From positions 6,894,501 through 6,958,500 of the forward strand of contig OY755197.1 of assembly GCA_963576735.1 (NCBI GenBank): a stretch of DNA of 64,000 bases, in the 5' to 3' direction. Positions 56,401-62,715 of this stretch are shown piece by piece. This stretch comes from Bedellia somnulentella. Taxonomy: Eukaryota; Arthropoda; Insecta; Lepidoptera; Bedelliidae. Both the position numbers and the translations under genes were made by a program. The notes below the pieces were generated by a model that ran no database searches, was not told where the DNA came from, and saw only the letters and a program-made list of their open reading frames with translations. The first letter of the stretch is position 1. Each line of letters opens with the position of its first letter.

Positions 56401-59400
56401 CCCGTTTACCTCTCCCTGGCTTTGGTCCTTACTAACACTGTTCAATATAGCATAAAATATTCCTCTTACAATTTCGTATTAAAATATATAAAATATTACA
56501 ATCGCGATGTAAACCGTAGAATATTCCTAACAAACTTTACCATTGTACTATTGTATGAATCTCTCGAAGGATTTGATGACTGTAATTTCCATGTTCACCT
56601 TGATCGCAATGTCGATCAAGGTGAAGGCCAGTGGAAATGGAAGATTCAGTCTATTTTTGTAAATTTAAGTAAAAATCTTGTAAACATTTTCCAAAATAAA
56701 TATACTTGATTGATATTCCAGCGACAGTATGGACCGCGGCCGCCGGGCCCGTTTACCCCCGCCCGGATTCGGCCACGCCGGGTTCGGGCCTAGAGCGCAT
56801 ACACACCAGCAGCCACAGACAGGTTAGTAAAAAAAAAAACAAGTAATAAAATGTATTGTTTTCTAAGACTTTTAAAACAACTATTGATTTTCGGATAGAT
56901 CATCAGTCATTGGGATCAGTTTTCCCGTGACCATGATAACTGAAAAGTTTTCGAAATGTCGGGTTATAAAAAAACATGTAATAACATGTGATTAAATATC
57001 CAAAATTCAATAGTTGCTTTGGTTGTACGAAATAAAATGGTTTTATTGTATTATAACGTTTGAAGTTTTTTTATTGACTTAAATACATTCGGTCATCACT
57101 CATAATCTAATTGAAGTTGATTCATTCGTTCATTCATTCATCAATAATTTAACCATGTACAGGTTACGAAAAATTGGACAAGTATGAGTCGCGCACTCAG
57201 GATTCCCCACCATGGGTATCTTGTGGTCTTTAATTAATTTACTGACTTAGTAGTTAATAGTTTGGAAGAAAACATGACGCGATGTAGAAATCAAGTAACG
57301 CCATCTAGTGCTAAGGCATGGTACTAGAATTTAAGTTTCTTTGTTCGGCAGATTTTCACCAGCTGTCAATCAGAGGTTGCCTTTAGTATTATTTATGATT
57401 CTTTTGGATTGTGTTTTCGAGTGCCAAGCAAATATTCCGCAAACTTTATCTAGAGCCCCCACCTAGTCTAAGATACCAATATAAATTATAATTATAATTT
57501 GCTGTGTAGTGTCGGCTTAGAATAGCACTACCCCATTTCTTCCGGTGGGTGTACGTTAGAGGCGACTAACGGTATTGGAGCTTTTAAGAGATTTTTGGGC
57601 GATGTGGTTGGAGACCCATCACCAACAACCTGTATTTTTACCATCTTTTCCCCACTCATATTTCCAAAAGTGGCTGAGTAATTTCTAATTCCTTAGCTCT
57701 GGCTACCCCTTCTAGGGATTTACAGCCGTGAGTATATGTATGTATGTATAAATTATAATATATATTTTTTCCAGCAGGCTACCCCACGGGCGCAGCATCA
57801 TACAGTGACTGGACACAAATGGACCCGGCCATAATGTCCACATCCGTCAGCTATAACAAACCACCGCACGATTTGCTAGCCACCTTCGCGCAACTCAACA
57901 CTAATAAGGTATACCACTATATTGATAATCTTTACTTCATACATACATACAAAGAATTAGTAGGGATATTCTAAATCGAAACTTACTCTCATCTTTATAC
58001 TAACAATAACAAAAACAGCTCTCATCTCTACACTTATAAGGTATACTACTATGTAGATCATATCTATTATACTCATACTTTCATTATGTCTTTTGTGAAA
58101 GTGAAATTTTGTGCTAAAAAGGTAAATAAGCTAAGAGTAGAAGAGATATTATGAGGAGGGAGGTGCTCTTTGCCTCACCCTTCGGTATAAATGCATCCTT
58201 GGTTTCACACAAACGCTGTTTACTAAACTTATCATTTTAAATGTTGAAATGCTATTAATGAATATTTTAAGCATGCCAGTTGCAAGAGAGCAAAACTTTA
58301 ACTTATGTTTTTTAAAACCTACTAATATTTAAATACCCCAAAAATTTAGCAAAAATGAAGTCAGATAATACAGAGGTACAAAGGTTCAGATATAGATAGA
58401 TAGATAAATTAGATAAATGGTTTCCGCAATTGGTCACTACAGGGCCATTTCACGTGGGCCACGGCCGTCATTCTATCCACCCGAGCTCCATCCAGAAGTC
58501 AACTAGTTGTGTAATATGTTTTAAGTGATTTGTTATACTACCTGTGTTTTCCAAGTTGGTGTGGCGTTGGTCGTTCAAGGTGTTACACTCGAACATTACA
58601 TGATTTACCGTCTCTTCTGTCTTCATGCAGGCTCTGCATAGAAGGCTGTCTGTGATTCCTAGTGTAAAGTAGTGTTTGTTTAGTGAGCAGTGTCCCGTTA
58701 TGATACCTGTAACCATTCGTAGTTTTTTCCTGTCTAGGTTCAAGAGTCTTCTAGTGAGCTGTGGATTCAGGTTCGGCATTGCTTCTTTGGATTGTCGGCA
58801 TTCTGACAGGGCGCGCCATATTACCTTGTGTTGTTCTTGTGTTCGTTCCCTTAGCCACGTACGATATTGGTTGTATGGGATTGGTATGATAGGTTCCGGT
58901 CCTTCTATTGTGTTGCTGGATCCTCTGCGGGCCAGTTCATCGGCCGCGTCATTTCCAAGCGAATTACTGTGTCCTTTTATCCATTGCAATGTGATGTTGT
59001 TTTTCTTGGATATACTTTCAAGTGACTCGTGACATTGTAATATAATTCCATTATTGGTTTCGTTGTTTTTCAGAGCGTACAGCACTGCTTTGCTGTCTGA
59101 CAGTATTCTAATGTTTGTATTTTAAACTTTTCTATTTATTATGGCTGTTGTTGCTAGGAGTAGACCTATACATTCAGCTTGATAGACACTATTGTGTTTT
59201 CCTAGCGTTGAGTATGTCTTGATGTTGAGGTCGTATGAAAAGGCTCCTGCCCCTGTTCCCTCATTTGTTTTCGATCCGTCTGTGTATATTCTCAACTCTT
59301 TTATGTTGGGGTGGTCGTTTGGTTCTTCCTCAAGATTGACTTGATAGTGTTTGTTGAAGATGTATCTCTTTTGTATTCTGTCGCATGGCCCTGCCAACAG

Positions 59401-59985
59401 GGGTTGATATTCCATTGCCTCTGCCATGATTGTTGTATGTTTTATTCTGGAGTCTTTACTTAATGTTTTGTTTCGATCAAATCTGATGGTGGCCATTGCT
59501 GCTTCTTGTTGTATGTAAAGATGTAAGGGAGGCAGGTTGAACATAACTTGTAGAGCAGCTGTTGGTGTTGTTTTCATGGCTCCTGATATTGCTATGCATG
59601 CCATTCTTTGTACCTTCTGTAGGTCTTTTTGGCATGTGCTCAGCACGTTCCTTGGCCACCAGACCAGGGCACCGTATGATATAATTGGTCTTATTACTGT
59701 TGTATATAGCCAATGTGTGATACGTGGGTGAAAACCCCAATTCAAGGTTCAGATATTTAATTCATAAGCAGTGATCGACCGTATTAACCTTCATAACTCG
59801 ATGATATTTGAAACTGCTACAAGACGTATTAATTAGTTAAATATTCTTTCCAGATGTCCACCTCTAATAACAGTGGAAGTACAAACAACGGGGCCTTGTG
59901 GAGTGGAGCAAACTCACTATGGGCAAATGGCCGAGTGCCACCAGGCTTTGCCCCACCAAAACCAGAATGCATCGACGCAAAATAA
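38442..59985 (+). CDS. Cnot4: Cnot4, CCR4-NOT complex subunit 4, seventeen coding exons (gene span)
   Basis: Exons: 38442-38474, 38821-38895, 41011-41124, 41942-42091, 43271-43357, 45976-46165, 48026-48145, 48899-48946, 51750-51819, 52303-52427, 52629-53348, 54453-54826, 55345-55496, 56054-56182, 56722-56822, 57778-57908 and 59854-59985. The total is 2751 bp: 916 codons plus TAA, all phases agreeing. Domains: C4C4 RING with Cys at 14, 17, 31, 33, 38, 41, 53 and 56 (the spacing known for human CNOT4), a basic linker, an RRM (about residues 108-190), a CCCH finger, and a disordered Ser/Asn/Met/Gln-rich tail with DDLDFDPFKETQKALAEMM. CNOT4 is an E3 ubiquitin ligase of the CCR4-NOT complex, acting in mRNA decay and co-translational quality control. 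Confidence 0.95.
38821..38895 (+). CDS. Cnot4: Cnot4 exon 2 (first half of RING)
   Basis: Acceptor TGTTTTTCAG ends at 38820, donor GTCAGT at 38896; phase 0 both sides. It encodes VECPLCMEPLEVDDLHFYPC and then TCGYQ. Confidence 0.95.
39262..39412 (+). repeat. Palindromic dispersed repeat, copy 1
   Basis: Contains CACATGAAAAGTGAGAAACTGACA and a facing CTCATTATCTCACTTC, an imperfect hairpin. A second copy lies at 51043-51197 in the opposite orientation. Confidence 0.7.
39877..40618. mobile_element. hAT-like non-autonomous element with GC-rich inverted ends
   Basis: AAAAACAGT is repeated at 39868-39876 and 40619-40627, giving an 8-9-bp duplication. The ends are imperfect inverted repeats (AGGCTTGGGTAGATCC and, reversed, AGCCGTGTGTAGGTCC), followed on each side by CGAATC-rich GC sequence. 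The middle is AT-rich without a transposase. Confidence 0.65.
40621..40653. repeat. Perfect 13-bp stem hairpin beside the hAT-like element
   Basis: AAACAGTGCTTAT faces ATAAGCACTGTTT over a 7-nt loop. The left arm is part of the target-site duplication. Confidence 0.8.
40852..40928 (-). repeat. SINE B, 3' fragment
   Basis: TAACATAACATAAACGTTCA ... ACTTCTGAACATCACATG, the reversed 3' end of the family. Confidence 0.8.
41011..41124 (+). CDS. Cnot4: Cnot4 exon 3 (second half of RING)
   Basis: Acceptor TTATTTCCAG ends at 41010, donor GTAAGC at 41125; phase 0. It encodes ICRFCWNRIREGENGLCPAC, completing the all-cysteine RING, then TPLSQEQ. Confidence 0.95.
41298..41737. mobile_element. hAT-type MITE with perfect ends and 8-bp duplication
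   Basis: Ends TAGGGTTGCCAAC and GTTGGCAACCCTA are exact inverted repeats. GTTTTGTC flanks both sides (41290-41297 and 41738-41745). 440 bp, AT-rich, with repeated AAAGAGTA words inside and no transposase. Confidence 0.92.
41829..41912 (+). repeat. Dispersed repeat A, 3' fragment just before Cnot4 exon 4
   Basis: TTGGCTGAAGAAATT...CTCTTTTTGGGATGTGTAGC CATGAATGTATG, a diverged 3' end, about 30 bp before the acceptor. Confidence 0.6.
41942..42091 (+). CDS. Cnot4: Cnot4 exon 4 (basic linker and start of RRM)
   Basis: Acceptor TTTCTTCAG ends at 41941. It encodes a Lys/Arg-rich coiled segment, then VRVVQNNLVFVVGLPVRLADPE, with VFVVGL as RNP2. The donor GTACCC at 42092 is a weak match and is also the first unit of the minisatellite that fills the intron. 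Confidence 0.92.
42092..42775 (+). repeat. Minisatellite of about 31-bp units at the 5' end of Cnot4 intron 4
   Basis: About 22 units. Three unit types alternate: CATAACACCCTACACACCTT, CATACCACCATAAACACCTT and CTACACACCTTTCACATCTT, each finishing ACATTGTAGGC. The first unit overlaps the exon 4 donor. Two degraded copies of the exon 4 end lie at its far side (42773-42830 and 42890-42952). Confidence 0.93.
42773..42830 (+). pseudogene. Degraded copy of the Cnot4 exon 4 end (echo 1)
   Basis: AATGTTCAAGTGGTTCGGAA, then TTGTGTTTGTGGTGGGGCTG as in exon 4. It lacks the 12 bp encoding VRLA before GACCCGGAG. It is followed by a minisatellite-like GTCCCTACACC. Confidence 0.88.
42890..42952 (+). pseudogene. 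Degraded copy of the Cnot4 exon 4 end (echo 2)
   Basis: GGCCAATGTTTGAGTGGTTC through GCTGCCCGACCCGGAG|GTATCC. It shares the same 12-bp deletion as echo 1, so one probably derives from the other. Confidence 0.88.
43271..43357 (+). CDS. Cnot4: Cnot4 exon 5 (RRM)
   Basis: Acceptor TGTTGTTGCAG ends at 43270, donor GTGAGT at 43358; phase 0. It encodes ILKRQEYFGKYGKIHKVVIN, helix 1 and strand 2 of the RRM, nearly as in human CNOT4. Confidence 0.95.
43478..43537 (+). repeat. Dispersed repeat A, 3' fragment
   Basis: GATTCCTTAGCTCTGGCTAC ... TATAGCCGTGAGTAGATGTA; only the last 60 bp of the family. Confidence 0.8.
43703..44622 (-). mobile_element. hAT transposon, internally deleted, nested in SINE B
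   Basis: Ends CAGTGTTGGC and GCCAACACTG are exact inverted repeats, flanked by the 8-bp duplication AGTCCAGT (43695-43702 and 44623-44630). Both sub-ends are packed with (A)TTAATCATGATTA words, likely transposase-binding repeats. A transposase C-terminus remnant lies inside, on the minus strand. Confidence 0.95.
44043..44282 (-). pseudogene. hAT transposase C-terminal dimerisation region remnant
   Basis: KYNTPMPSSGSVKRMFSFAT, NKPKSHKLSGDLCEKRVVMK: the conserved hAT C-terminal block (KYNTPxPSSxxVERxFSxA ... P.R..L). The DDE catalytic part and the BED finger are missing. Confidence 0.85.
45061..45093 (+). pseudogene. Fragment of Cnot4 exon 6 in the preceding intron
   Basis: CTGCGAGCTATCCAGGGCGT then CAACAATGTGGCG matches exon 6 positions 46024-46056 at 30 of 33 bases. 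It encodes LRAIQGVNNVA. Confidence 0.88.
45293..45525 (-). repeat. Dispersed repeat A, nearly full copy
   Basis: CATACATACATATACTCACG ... AAGCCGACATTACAC, reverse orientation. Confidence 0.85.
45554..45929 (+). repeat. SINE B, full-length tRNA-derived SINE
   Basis: The tRNA-like head has an A box (GATAGCGCAGTGGG, about 45565-45578) and a B box (GTTCAAATCC, 45611-45620) at normal spacing. A body of about 300 bp and a TTATG-repeat tail follow. It ends about 46 bp before the exon 6 acceptor. Confidence 0.92.
45976..46165 (+). CDS. Cnot4: Cnot4 exon 6 (RRM end and CCCH zinc finger)
   Basis: Acceptor TTACCCTCAG ends at 45975, donor GTACGT at 46166; phase 0 in, phase 1 out. It encodes GPSASAYVTYVSCADALRAI (RNP1-like AYVTY), then YCANFMKNQPCPKPDCMYLH, a CX8CX4CX3H finger. 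It is strikingly GC-rich compared with neighbouring exons. A SINE ends only about 45 bp before its acceptor. Confidence 0.96.
46270..46720 (+). repeat. Duplicated intron segment with a dispersed repeat motif
   Basis: Two related stretches (about 46265-46405 and 46525-46680) share TTTACACAT...TTGGATGGGAT...AATG, GATTGAATGTAAA, and GAGGTTTG(T/C)CAGGAT. The same motif recurs at 49415-49460 (GAGAGGTTTGCCAGGATCGT). Confidence 0.6.
46401..46425 (+). pseudogene. Fragment of the end of Cnot4 exon 6 in the following intron
   Basis: GATTGCATGTATTTGCATGA GCTAG matches the last 25 bases of exon 6 (46141-46165) at 23 positions. It is joined directly to a dispersed repeat with GAGGTTTGTCAGGA, and the donor GT is not kept. 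Confidence 0.82.
47136..47239. repeat. Fold-back element D, perfect 49-bp palindrome
   Basis: 47136-47184 is the exact reverse complement of 47191-47239, with the 6-nt loop ATCGAA. The stem tip GGGGATCGAACCCC resembles the T arm of a tRNA. The arms carry CTTTATTTATTCTTTATTTATT and TGTGTCGAGATTTTTCTTTC. Confidence 0.97.
47640..47975 (-). repeat. SINE B, diverged full-length copy
   Basis: Reverse orientation. The body is recognisable (ACCCACGTTTTGCT, GTGTACTCACGTGATGG) and the tRNA-like head is at 47915-47975 (GGAATTGAACC, reversed B box). It ends about 50 bp before exon 7. Confidence 0.85.
48026..48145 (+). CDS. Cnot4: Cnot4 exon 7
   Basis: Acceptor CTCCATACAG ends at 48025, donor GTAGGT at 48146; phase 1 in and out. 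It encodes GDPKASFTKEEMHAGLHQVY, the conserved stretch right after the CCCH finger in CNOT4. Confidence 0.93.
48161..48266 (-). repeat. Dispersed repeat A, partial
   Basis: ACATACATACATATGCTCAC GGCC ... GATAGGGGAGAAAATGG, immediately after exon 7. Confidence 0.7.
48899..48946 (+). CDS. Cnot4: Cnot4 exon 8 (48-bp microexon)
   Basis: Acceptor TTTTCAG ends at 48898, donor GTAAGT at 48947; phase 1 in and out. Its length is divisible by three, so it could be skipped without loss of frame. It encodes NPSTNNNTDKGSSKD. Confidence 0.82.
49276..49402 (+). repeat. Intron direct repeat, copy 1
   Basis: GAATTTCGCGGCTATGTTTG ... GTATTAAATATGGGGTAGTG; repeated in diverged form at 50571-50680 in the same intron. 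Confidence 0.7.
50036..50397. mobile_element. hAT-like MITE
   Basis: CAGTGTTGCCAG at the left and CTGGCAACGCTG at the right are near-exact inverted ends. The flanks ATCACAAC and ATCAACAA are similar but not identical, so the 8-bp duplication is only probable. The inside is repetitive (AAGTAACAT words). Confidence 0.7.
50571..50680 (+). repeat. Intron direct repeat, copy 2
   Basis: GAATTTCGCGGCGATCGATG ... GTATTAACTATGGGGTAGTG, parallel to 49276-49402. Confidence 0.7.
51043..51197 (-). repeat. Palindromic dispersed repeat, copy 2 (inverted relative to copy 1)
   Basis: GTATGTCATGTGAGAAGTGAG...GTCAGTTTCTCACTTGTTATG forms an imperfect stem of about 29 bp. The reverse complement matches 39262-39412 along its length. 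Confidence 0.72.
51456..51709 (+). repeat. Dispersed repeat A, full copy before Cnot4 exon 9
   Basis: GCTGTGTAGTGTTGGCTTAG ... GCCGTGAGTATAAGTAAGTA; 40 bp from the exon acceptor. Confidence 0.85.
51750..51819 (+). CDS. Cnot4: Cnot4 exon 9
   Basis: Acceptor TGTCTACAG ends at 51749, donor GTAAGT at 51820; phase 1 in, phase 2 out. It encodes NQSNFIPTTVVASSNINVVN. Confidence 0.85.
52303..52427 (+). CDS. Cnot4: Cnot4 exon 10
   Basis: Acceptor CATGTCAG ends at 52302, donor GTGAGT at 52428; phase 2 in, phase 1 out. Ser-rich; it contains EAWPSLSSSPP, similar to the AWPSL motif in metazoan CNOT4 linkers. Confidence 0.87.
52629..53348 (+). CDS. Cnot4: Cnot4 exon 11 (largest exon, low complexity)
   Basis: Acceptor TATTCCTAG ends at 52628, donor GTAAGT at 53349; phase 1 in and out. 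Gln/Ser start, a Lys/Asn/Gln-rich stretch, an acidic SLLENHDLL...SLLEDD repeat, then Met/Arg-rich helical sequence. Largely disordered; no fold is claimed. Confidence 0.85.
53476..53828 (+). repeat. Dispersed repeat A, a full copy plus the 3' half of another
   Basis: A variant copy (CCCACGGGTGTCGTAAGAGG) ends near 53705 and is followed directly by a second 3' half ending in GTATATGTATGTATGTATG. Confidence 0.8.
53947..54045 (-). repeat. Dispersed repeat A, degraded fragment
   Basis: AAATCCTAACAGGATAAGCCAGAGCC ... GAAGCTGAGGGGAAGAA resembles the reversed 3' half; weak. Confidence 0.45.
54114..54363 (+). repeat. Dispersed repeat A, full copy
   Basis: GCCGTGTAGTGCCGGCTTAG ... GCCGTGAGTATATGTGTGTA; nearly identical in its second half to the copy at 53476 (variant subfamily). 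Confidence 0.85.
54453..54826 (+). CDS. Cnot4: Cnot4 exon 12 (Asn/Met/Gln-rich)
   Basis: Acceptor TTTATTTCAG ends at 54452, donor GTGAGT at 54827; phase 1 in, phase 0 out. Asn-, Met- and Gln-rich, including QQLLQQSQQMQQN. Confidence 0.86.
55160..55305. repeat. Fold-back element D with tRNA-like core
   Basis: Left arm AATAAATGAAGGAAAAATAAATTTCGAC; then, on the minus strand, a tRNA-like core with A box TGGCTCAATTTGCAGAG and B box-like GGGTTTGATCG. The right arm is AAAATTTTTCCTTCCTTTATTTATAAG. The arms are inverted copies of each other. Confidence 0.75.
55345..55496 (+). CDS. Cnot4: Cnot4 exon 13
   Basis: Acceptor TTATCCCCAG ends at 55344, donor GTACCA at 55497; phase 0 in, phase 2 out. It encodes MDKFFTDFHKAQQLRLHRS and ERLEMEHKQR. 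A CATT-type microsatellite follows the donor. Confidence 0.85.
55600..55695 (+). repeat. SINE B, degraded 3' fragment
   Basis: AACTTGGGCACTCTGAACAC ... GGGGTAATACGGCATAAATC follows the order of the SINE B 3' end with many changes. Confidence 0.55.
56054..56182 (+). CDS. Cnot4: Cnot4 exon 14 (conserved FDPF motif)
   Basis: Acceptor TTGCAACAG ends at 56053, donor GTAAGT at 56183; phase 2 in and out. It encodes DDDLDFDPFKETQKALAEMM, which matches the LGFDPF-type motif of vertebrate CNOT4. Confidence 0.92.
56365..56427 (+). pseudogene. Degraded copy of the start of Cnot4 exon 15, acceptor included
   Basis: ATTCTAGCGACATTCCATGG ... GCGGCCGCCGCACCCGTTTA parallels 56715-56773 (ATTCCAGCGACAGTATGG ...). 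A net 2-bp insertion shifts the frame, so using this acceptor would give an unrelated tail of about 110 residues stopping at 56709. Confidence 0.85.
56594..56625. repeat. Perfect 13-bp stem hairpin in Cnot4 intron 14
   Basis: TTCACCTTGATCG (56594-56606) and CGATCAAGGTGAA (56613-56625) around the loop CAATGT. Confidence 0.9.
56722..56822 (+). CDS. Cnot4: Cnot4 exon 15
   Basis: Acceptor TGATATTCCAG ends at 56721, donor GTTAGT at 56823; phase 2 in, phase 1 out. It encodes DRGRRARLPPPGFGHAGFG; a LPPPGF-type motif recurs in vertebrate CNOT4. Confidence 0.9.
57501..57748 (+). repeat. Dispersed repeat A, full copy before Cnot4 exon 16
   Basis: GCTGTGTAGTGTCGGCTTAG ... GCCGTGAGTATATGTATGTA; ends about 30 bp before the tandem acceptor. 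Confidence 0.87.
57778..57908 (+). CDS. Cnot4: Cnot4 exon 16, tandem acceptor
   Basis: The acceptor region is TTTTTTCCAGCAG|GC, a NAGNAG site: use of the first AG (exon from 57775) would add one Ala. Donor GTATAC at 57909. It encodes SYSDWTQMDPAIMSTSVSYN; the DWTxMDPAI motif is typical of CNOT4. Confidence 0.92.
58030..58066 (+). pseudogene. Degraded copy of the Cnot4 exon 16 end with its donor
   Basis: CTACACTTATAAG|GTATACTACTATG closely follows exon 16's CAACACTAATAAG|GTATACCACTATA: 26 of 31 positions agree when aligned by eye. Confidence 0.72.
58394..59743 (-). mobile_element. 5'-truncated LINE with RNase H, flanked by a 13-bp target-site duplication
   Basis: AAGGTTCAGATAT is present at 58381-58393 and again at 59744-59756. 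The minus strand starts inside the RT thumb and ends in a (TATC)n tail next to 58394. It is a clean insertion in the last Cnot4 intron. Confidence 0.92.
58468..59740 (-). pseudogene. LINE RT C-terminus and RNase H, one frameshift
   Basis: The 5' part (59740-59122) encodes RPIISYGALVWWPR, then the RNase H start IYTDGSKTNEGTGAG (first Asp) and YQAECIGLL (Glu). After a frameshift at about 59100-59122 come ILSDSKAVLYALK (second Asp), WIKGHSNSLGNDAADELA (last Asp) and a C-terminal CRACMKTEETVNHVMFEC knuckle. RNase H places it in the I/R1/LOA assemblage; the exact clade is undetermined. Confidence 0.88.
59854..59985 (+). CDS. Cnot4: Cnot4 terminal coding exon
   Basis: Acceptor TTCTTTCCAG ends at 59853; stop TAA at 59983-59985. 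It encodes ALWSGANSLWANGRVPPGFA and ends PECIDAK. Confidence 0.9.
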   Translation: MSTSNNSGSTNNGALWSGANSLWANGRVPPGFAPPKPECIDAK

Positions 59986-61390
59986 ACCCACCACTAAAAA
60001 TACCACCGCGCCATACAGACCGACAGACAAATATTCTCACGTTGAACGAATAAACGAGTTAAACTTTCATTCGTTCTTTTTAACTTTGTCACTTCATTCA
60101 TTCATCAGTTCATTAATTAATTGAACGGAATAATGTTGAATTGTTTTTTTAATCTTGGTATTTGACGCGTCGACGCAGAATTTCTCTGAATGGAATTCTG
60201 CAGGGTTTACTGAACCTAAAATTAGGCCACTTTGATGGCTGTTAAATGACGCGTCCAAATCATACGATATGTGTTTAACTTGTGATTTAAAGAAGCATAT
60301 AGAAGAAGCATATTTCATATATATATATATAGCAATAGGGTTCCCTCTATTGGGAATCGGAGCTACTTTGAAACCAAGAATCGATTGATGATTTGACATT
60401 AATTTCGGATTTGACTCGTACGTGCAATAATGTTCATAGACTTATTCTGACTCAGATTTTGGTGGAATCGAGTCGAGTTGAGTTTTTCACGAACATGTGA
60501 TAGTTTGAAGCAATTATCTGTTAGTTGATTTCATGTATGGTGCGACCATTTAGTTCCGGTATTGTAAAAGTGAACGGTTCTTTTTCCTTTGGTGATGTGA
60601 TCGATAAATCTTTGTATTAGAAAGAGAATATTTTAAACAAGAGAAATATGATAACAAAGAATTTTGTAAAGTAAATTAACATATTCGTTTTATTTATATA
60701 CTATGATTACACAAAAAGATTTTATTTTTCGGTCATATTTCTTGTTGCTATTTTTTTTTCGTTGATTACTTTGTTCAGGTCGTTTGATTAGTACTTTTGT
60801 TTTCGAAACGAAAGTCTTTGCGCAGTTGTGAAAAGTGTCCCCAACTTTCACAACTACGTTGAGGATGAACTTAATAAAGAACCCACGTGATATTATGTAA
60901 CGTGATAATTGTCACGTGACTAGGAGATGCAAATCAAAAGCAACACTTACAACTATGTTAAACTTATCTTTTTATTTTGAACTATGAAATTGAAGGAATA
61001 TATGCGACTGTACTTTGAATCGACAGTTATAAAAGATCATTAAAAATTGAGGAAAATTTACACAAATCTTTTACTCATTACACCTTTTCACTTCAAAAGC
61101 ATGCACCTACTTTCTTATTTAATTAAATATCTATGAAAAAGTTAGCGGTGCTGATGTCAGCTGAGAAGCAGAAGTGGTGTCAGGAGCTGCAAGAGTGTCG
61201 GTTCAAAATTACATTACCCAAATTACTGTTACCTAAGGTTGGATCAGGTCTGTTAAGAGGTAATTAGAGTCTGCCTACACTCAATAGGGCATCACGACTT
61301 AAAGGTTTTTTTTAAAGGAGTGTCCTCCCGCAATTGAAAAGTACACAAAAAGGCAAAAATAATATATTTAATAATCCAATAAATCAAATA
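59986..61390 (+). other. Cnot4 3' UTR (inferred)
   Basis: AT-rich, without an open frame. Poly(A) signal candidates are AATAAA at 60873-60878 and near 61378. The true end is unknown. Confidence 0.5.
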
Positions 61391-61395
61391 ATTTA

Positions 61396-61486
61396 AATCT
61401 TTTTGTTCATGAAAACCTCATGTGGGGATTATTACTAATAAATAAAGAATAAATAAAGGAAAGAAAAATTTCGACACAGGCGGGAA
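61396..61486. repeat. Fold-back element D, left arm
   Basis: AATCTTTTTGTTCATGAAAA, CCTCATGTGGGGATTATTAC, then TAATAAATAAAG ... TTTCGACACAGGCGGG. Its partner arm is at about 63698-63752, beyond the long-TIR transposon. Confidence 0.82.
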
Positions 61487-62274
61487 TTTTAATACAGAGG
61501 TACAGTCGCCATCAGATATATCGGAGCGGCCGAGGTACTCAAATAATTCTGAGCAGCAATAAATTTCAATAAATTCTTTACGGTAAATAAAGTCGATATG
61601 ATTTAAACATCCAATTCGCCATAAATATATGAGCAGTGGGTTTTCAATTAAATCTGAACACACAACGAGACATTAATATCTGAAGGTACAACTCGTCAAA
61701 GTTATCTGCTCAGACAGGGTGATCATAAATATCTGAACATTTAGGGAAAATATACCTTAAGGCACTAGGCATACAGTTTTTAAATTTCTTTAACTTACTA
61801 CGCTGGAATACATTTTCTACACAACCACCATTTGGTTTTATCAATGTCAAAACTAAAAAGAGTTTTCTGCCGGGAGGTAAAACTAGTTATACGGTTAATA
61901 TATTATTAGAAAAAAATACTAAATCGTTCCCCACTGACAAACTCTTTTTTAAATGGTTTTGTAGTTTTTTAATTTTCACCGGTACAAAAACATCAAGAGG
62001 TAAAATAACTTAGGATTTTTGAAACGTTCTATGCCATTTTTTTACGTTGTACCAGGGTAGCATAAATATAAATGCAGCTTTAATAAAATCAAAAAATAAA
62101 CTAGTTTTTACAAAATTATACTTTTTCCTGCAGTTTTCTCTAACGTATTATACGTATTCATATATGTATTTATTTATAAATATATTAAATGAGGACAATA
62201 AATCTAAAGGTTAATTAATCAAAATAAAAAATATTAAAAAAAAACAACATGAATTCTTAACAAAATACAAAAAA

Positions 62275-62365
62275 TAAACTAACTCAAGGGAGGATTTGAA
62301 CCCTGAAGCAACGGATTATATTCATGATTTCTAATTATCAAACCGCTAGGCCATGGTGACTGACA
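62275..62365 (-). repeat. tRNA-like (SINE) segment inside the long-TIR transposon
   Basis: On the minus strand: A box TGGCCTAGCGGTT (62353-62341) and B box GGTTCAAATCC (62302-62292). The anticodon region is not tRNA-like, so it is a derived element rather than a tRNA gene. Confidence 0.65.
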
Positions 62366-62715
62366 CGAAAGTGGATGAAATATTGCAAAGCATTCTTACC
62401 TATTTTAATTTGGCAGCTTTATTATTACCATAGATATAGAAGCACACAGATTGGCAGTAAGTGACAAACGTCATAGCATAAACGTCAACGAAGGCAGGAC
62501 CTCTCACGGTCACGATAACAGCCTACAACGATTTTAGCACAAAACGTGAAAGAAAATAATTGACTTATTTTCGTTAATTCTGGTATTTAAGTCCTAACTT
62601 TGGTGATTTTTGATAAAGTTATTAATATTTAACAGCGCAGAATCTAAATCAAATACATATTCTTTGGCAAACATAAAATTTTTAGCCATTTATGTCCAAA
62701 TTGAGACTGTAGTAG

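Noticed and set aside
56341..56709. Independent small gene of 122 codons
   Set aside because: It begins in a dispersed-repeat fragment and an out-of-frame exon 15 echo; mentioned only as a possible alternative Cnot4 end.
61418..61663. Minus-strand frame matching the frame at 63489-63752
   Set aside because: The two are the same frame because they lie in the inverted repeats of one transposon; no protein family seen.
62275..62365. tRNA gene on the minus strand
   Set aside because: The promoter boxes are good, but the anticodon arm region is long and AT-rich with no cloverleaf; treated as a SINE-like segment.
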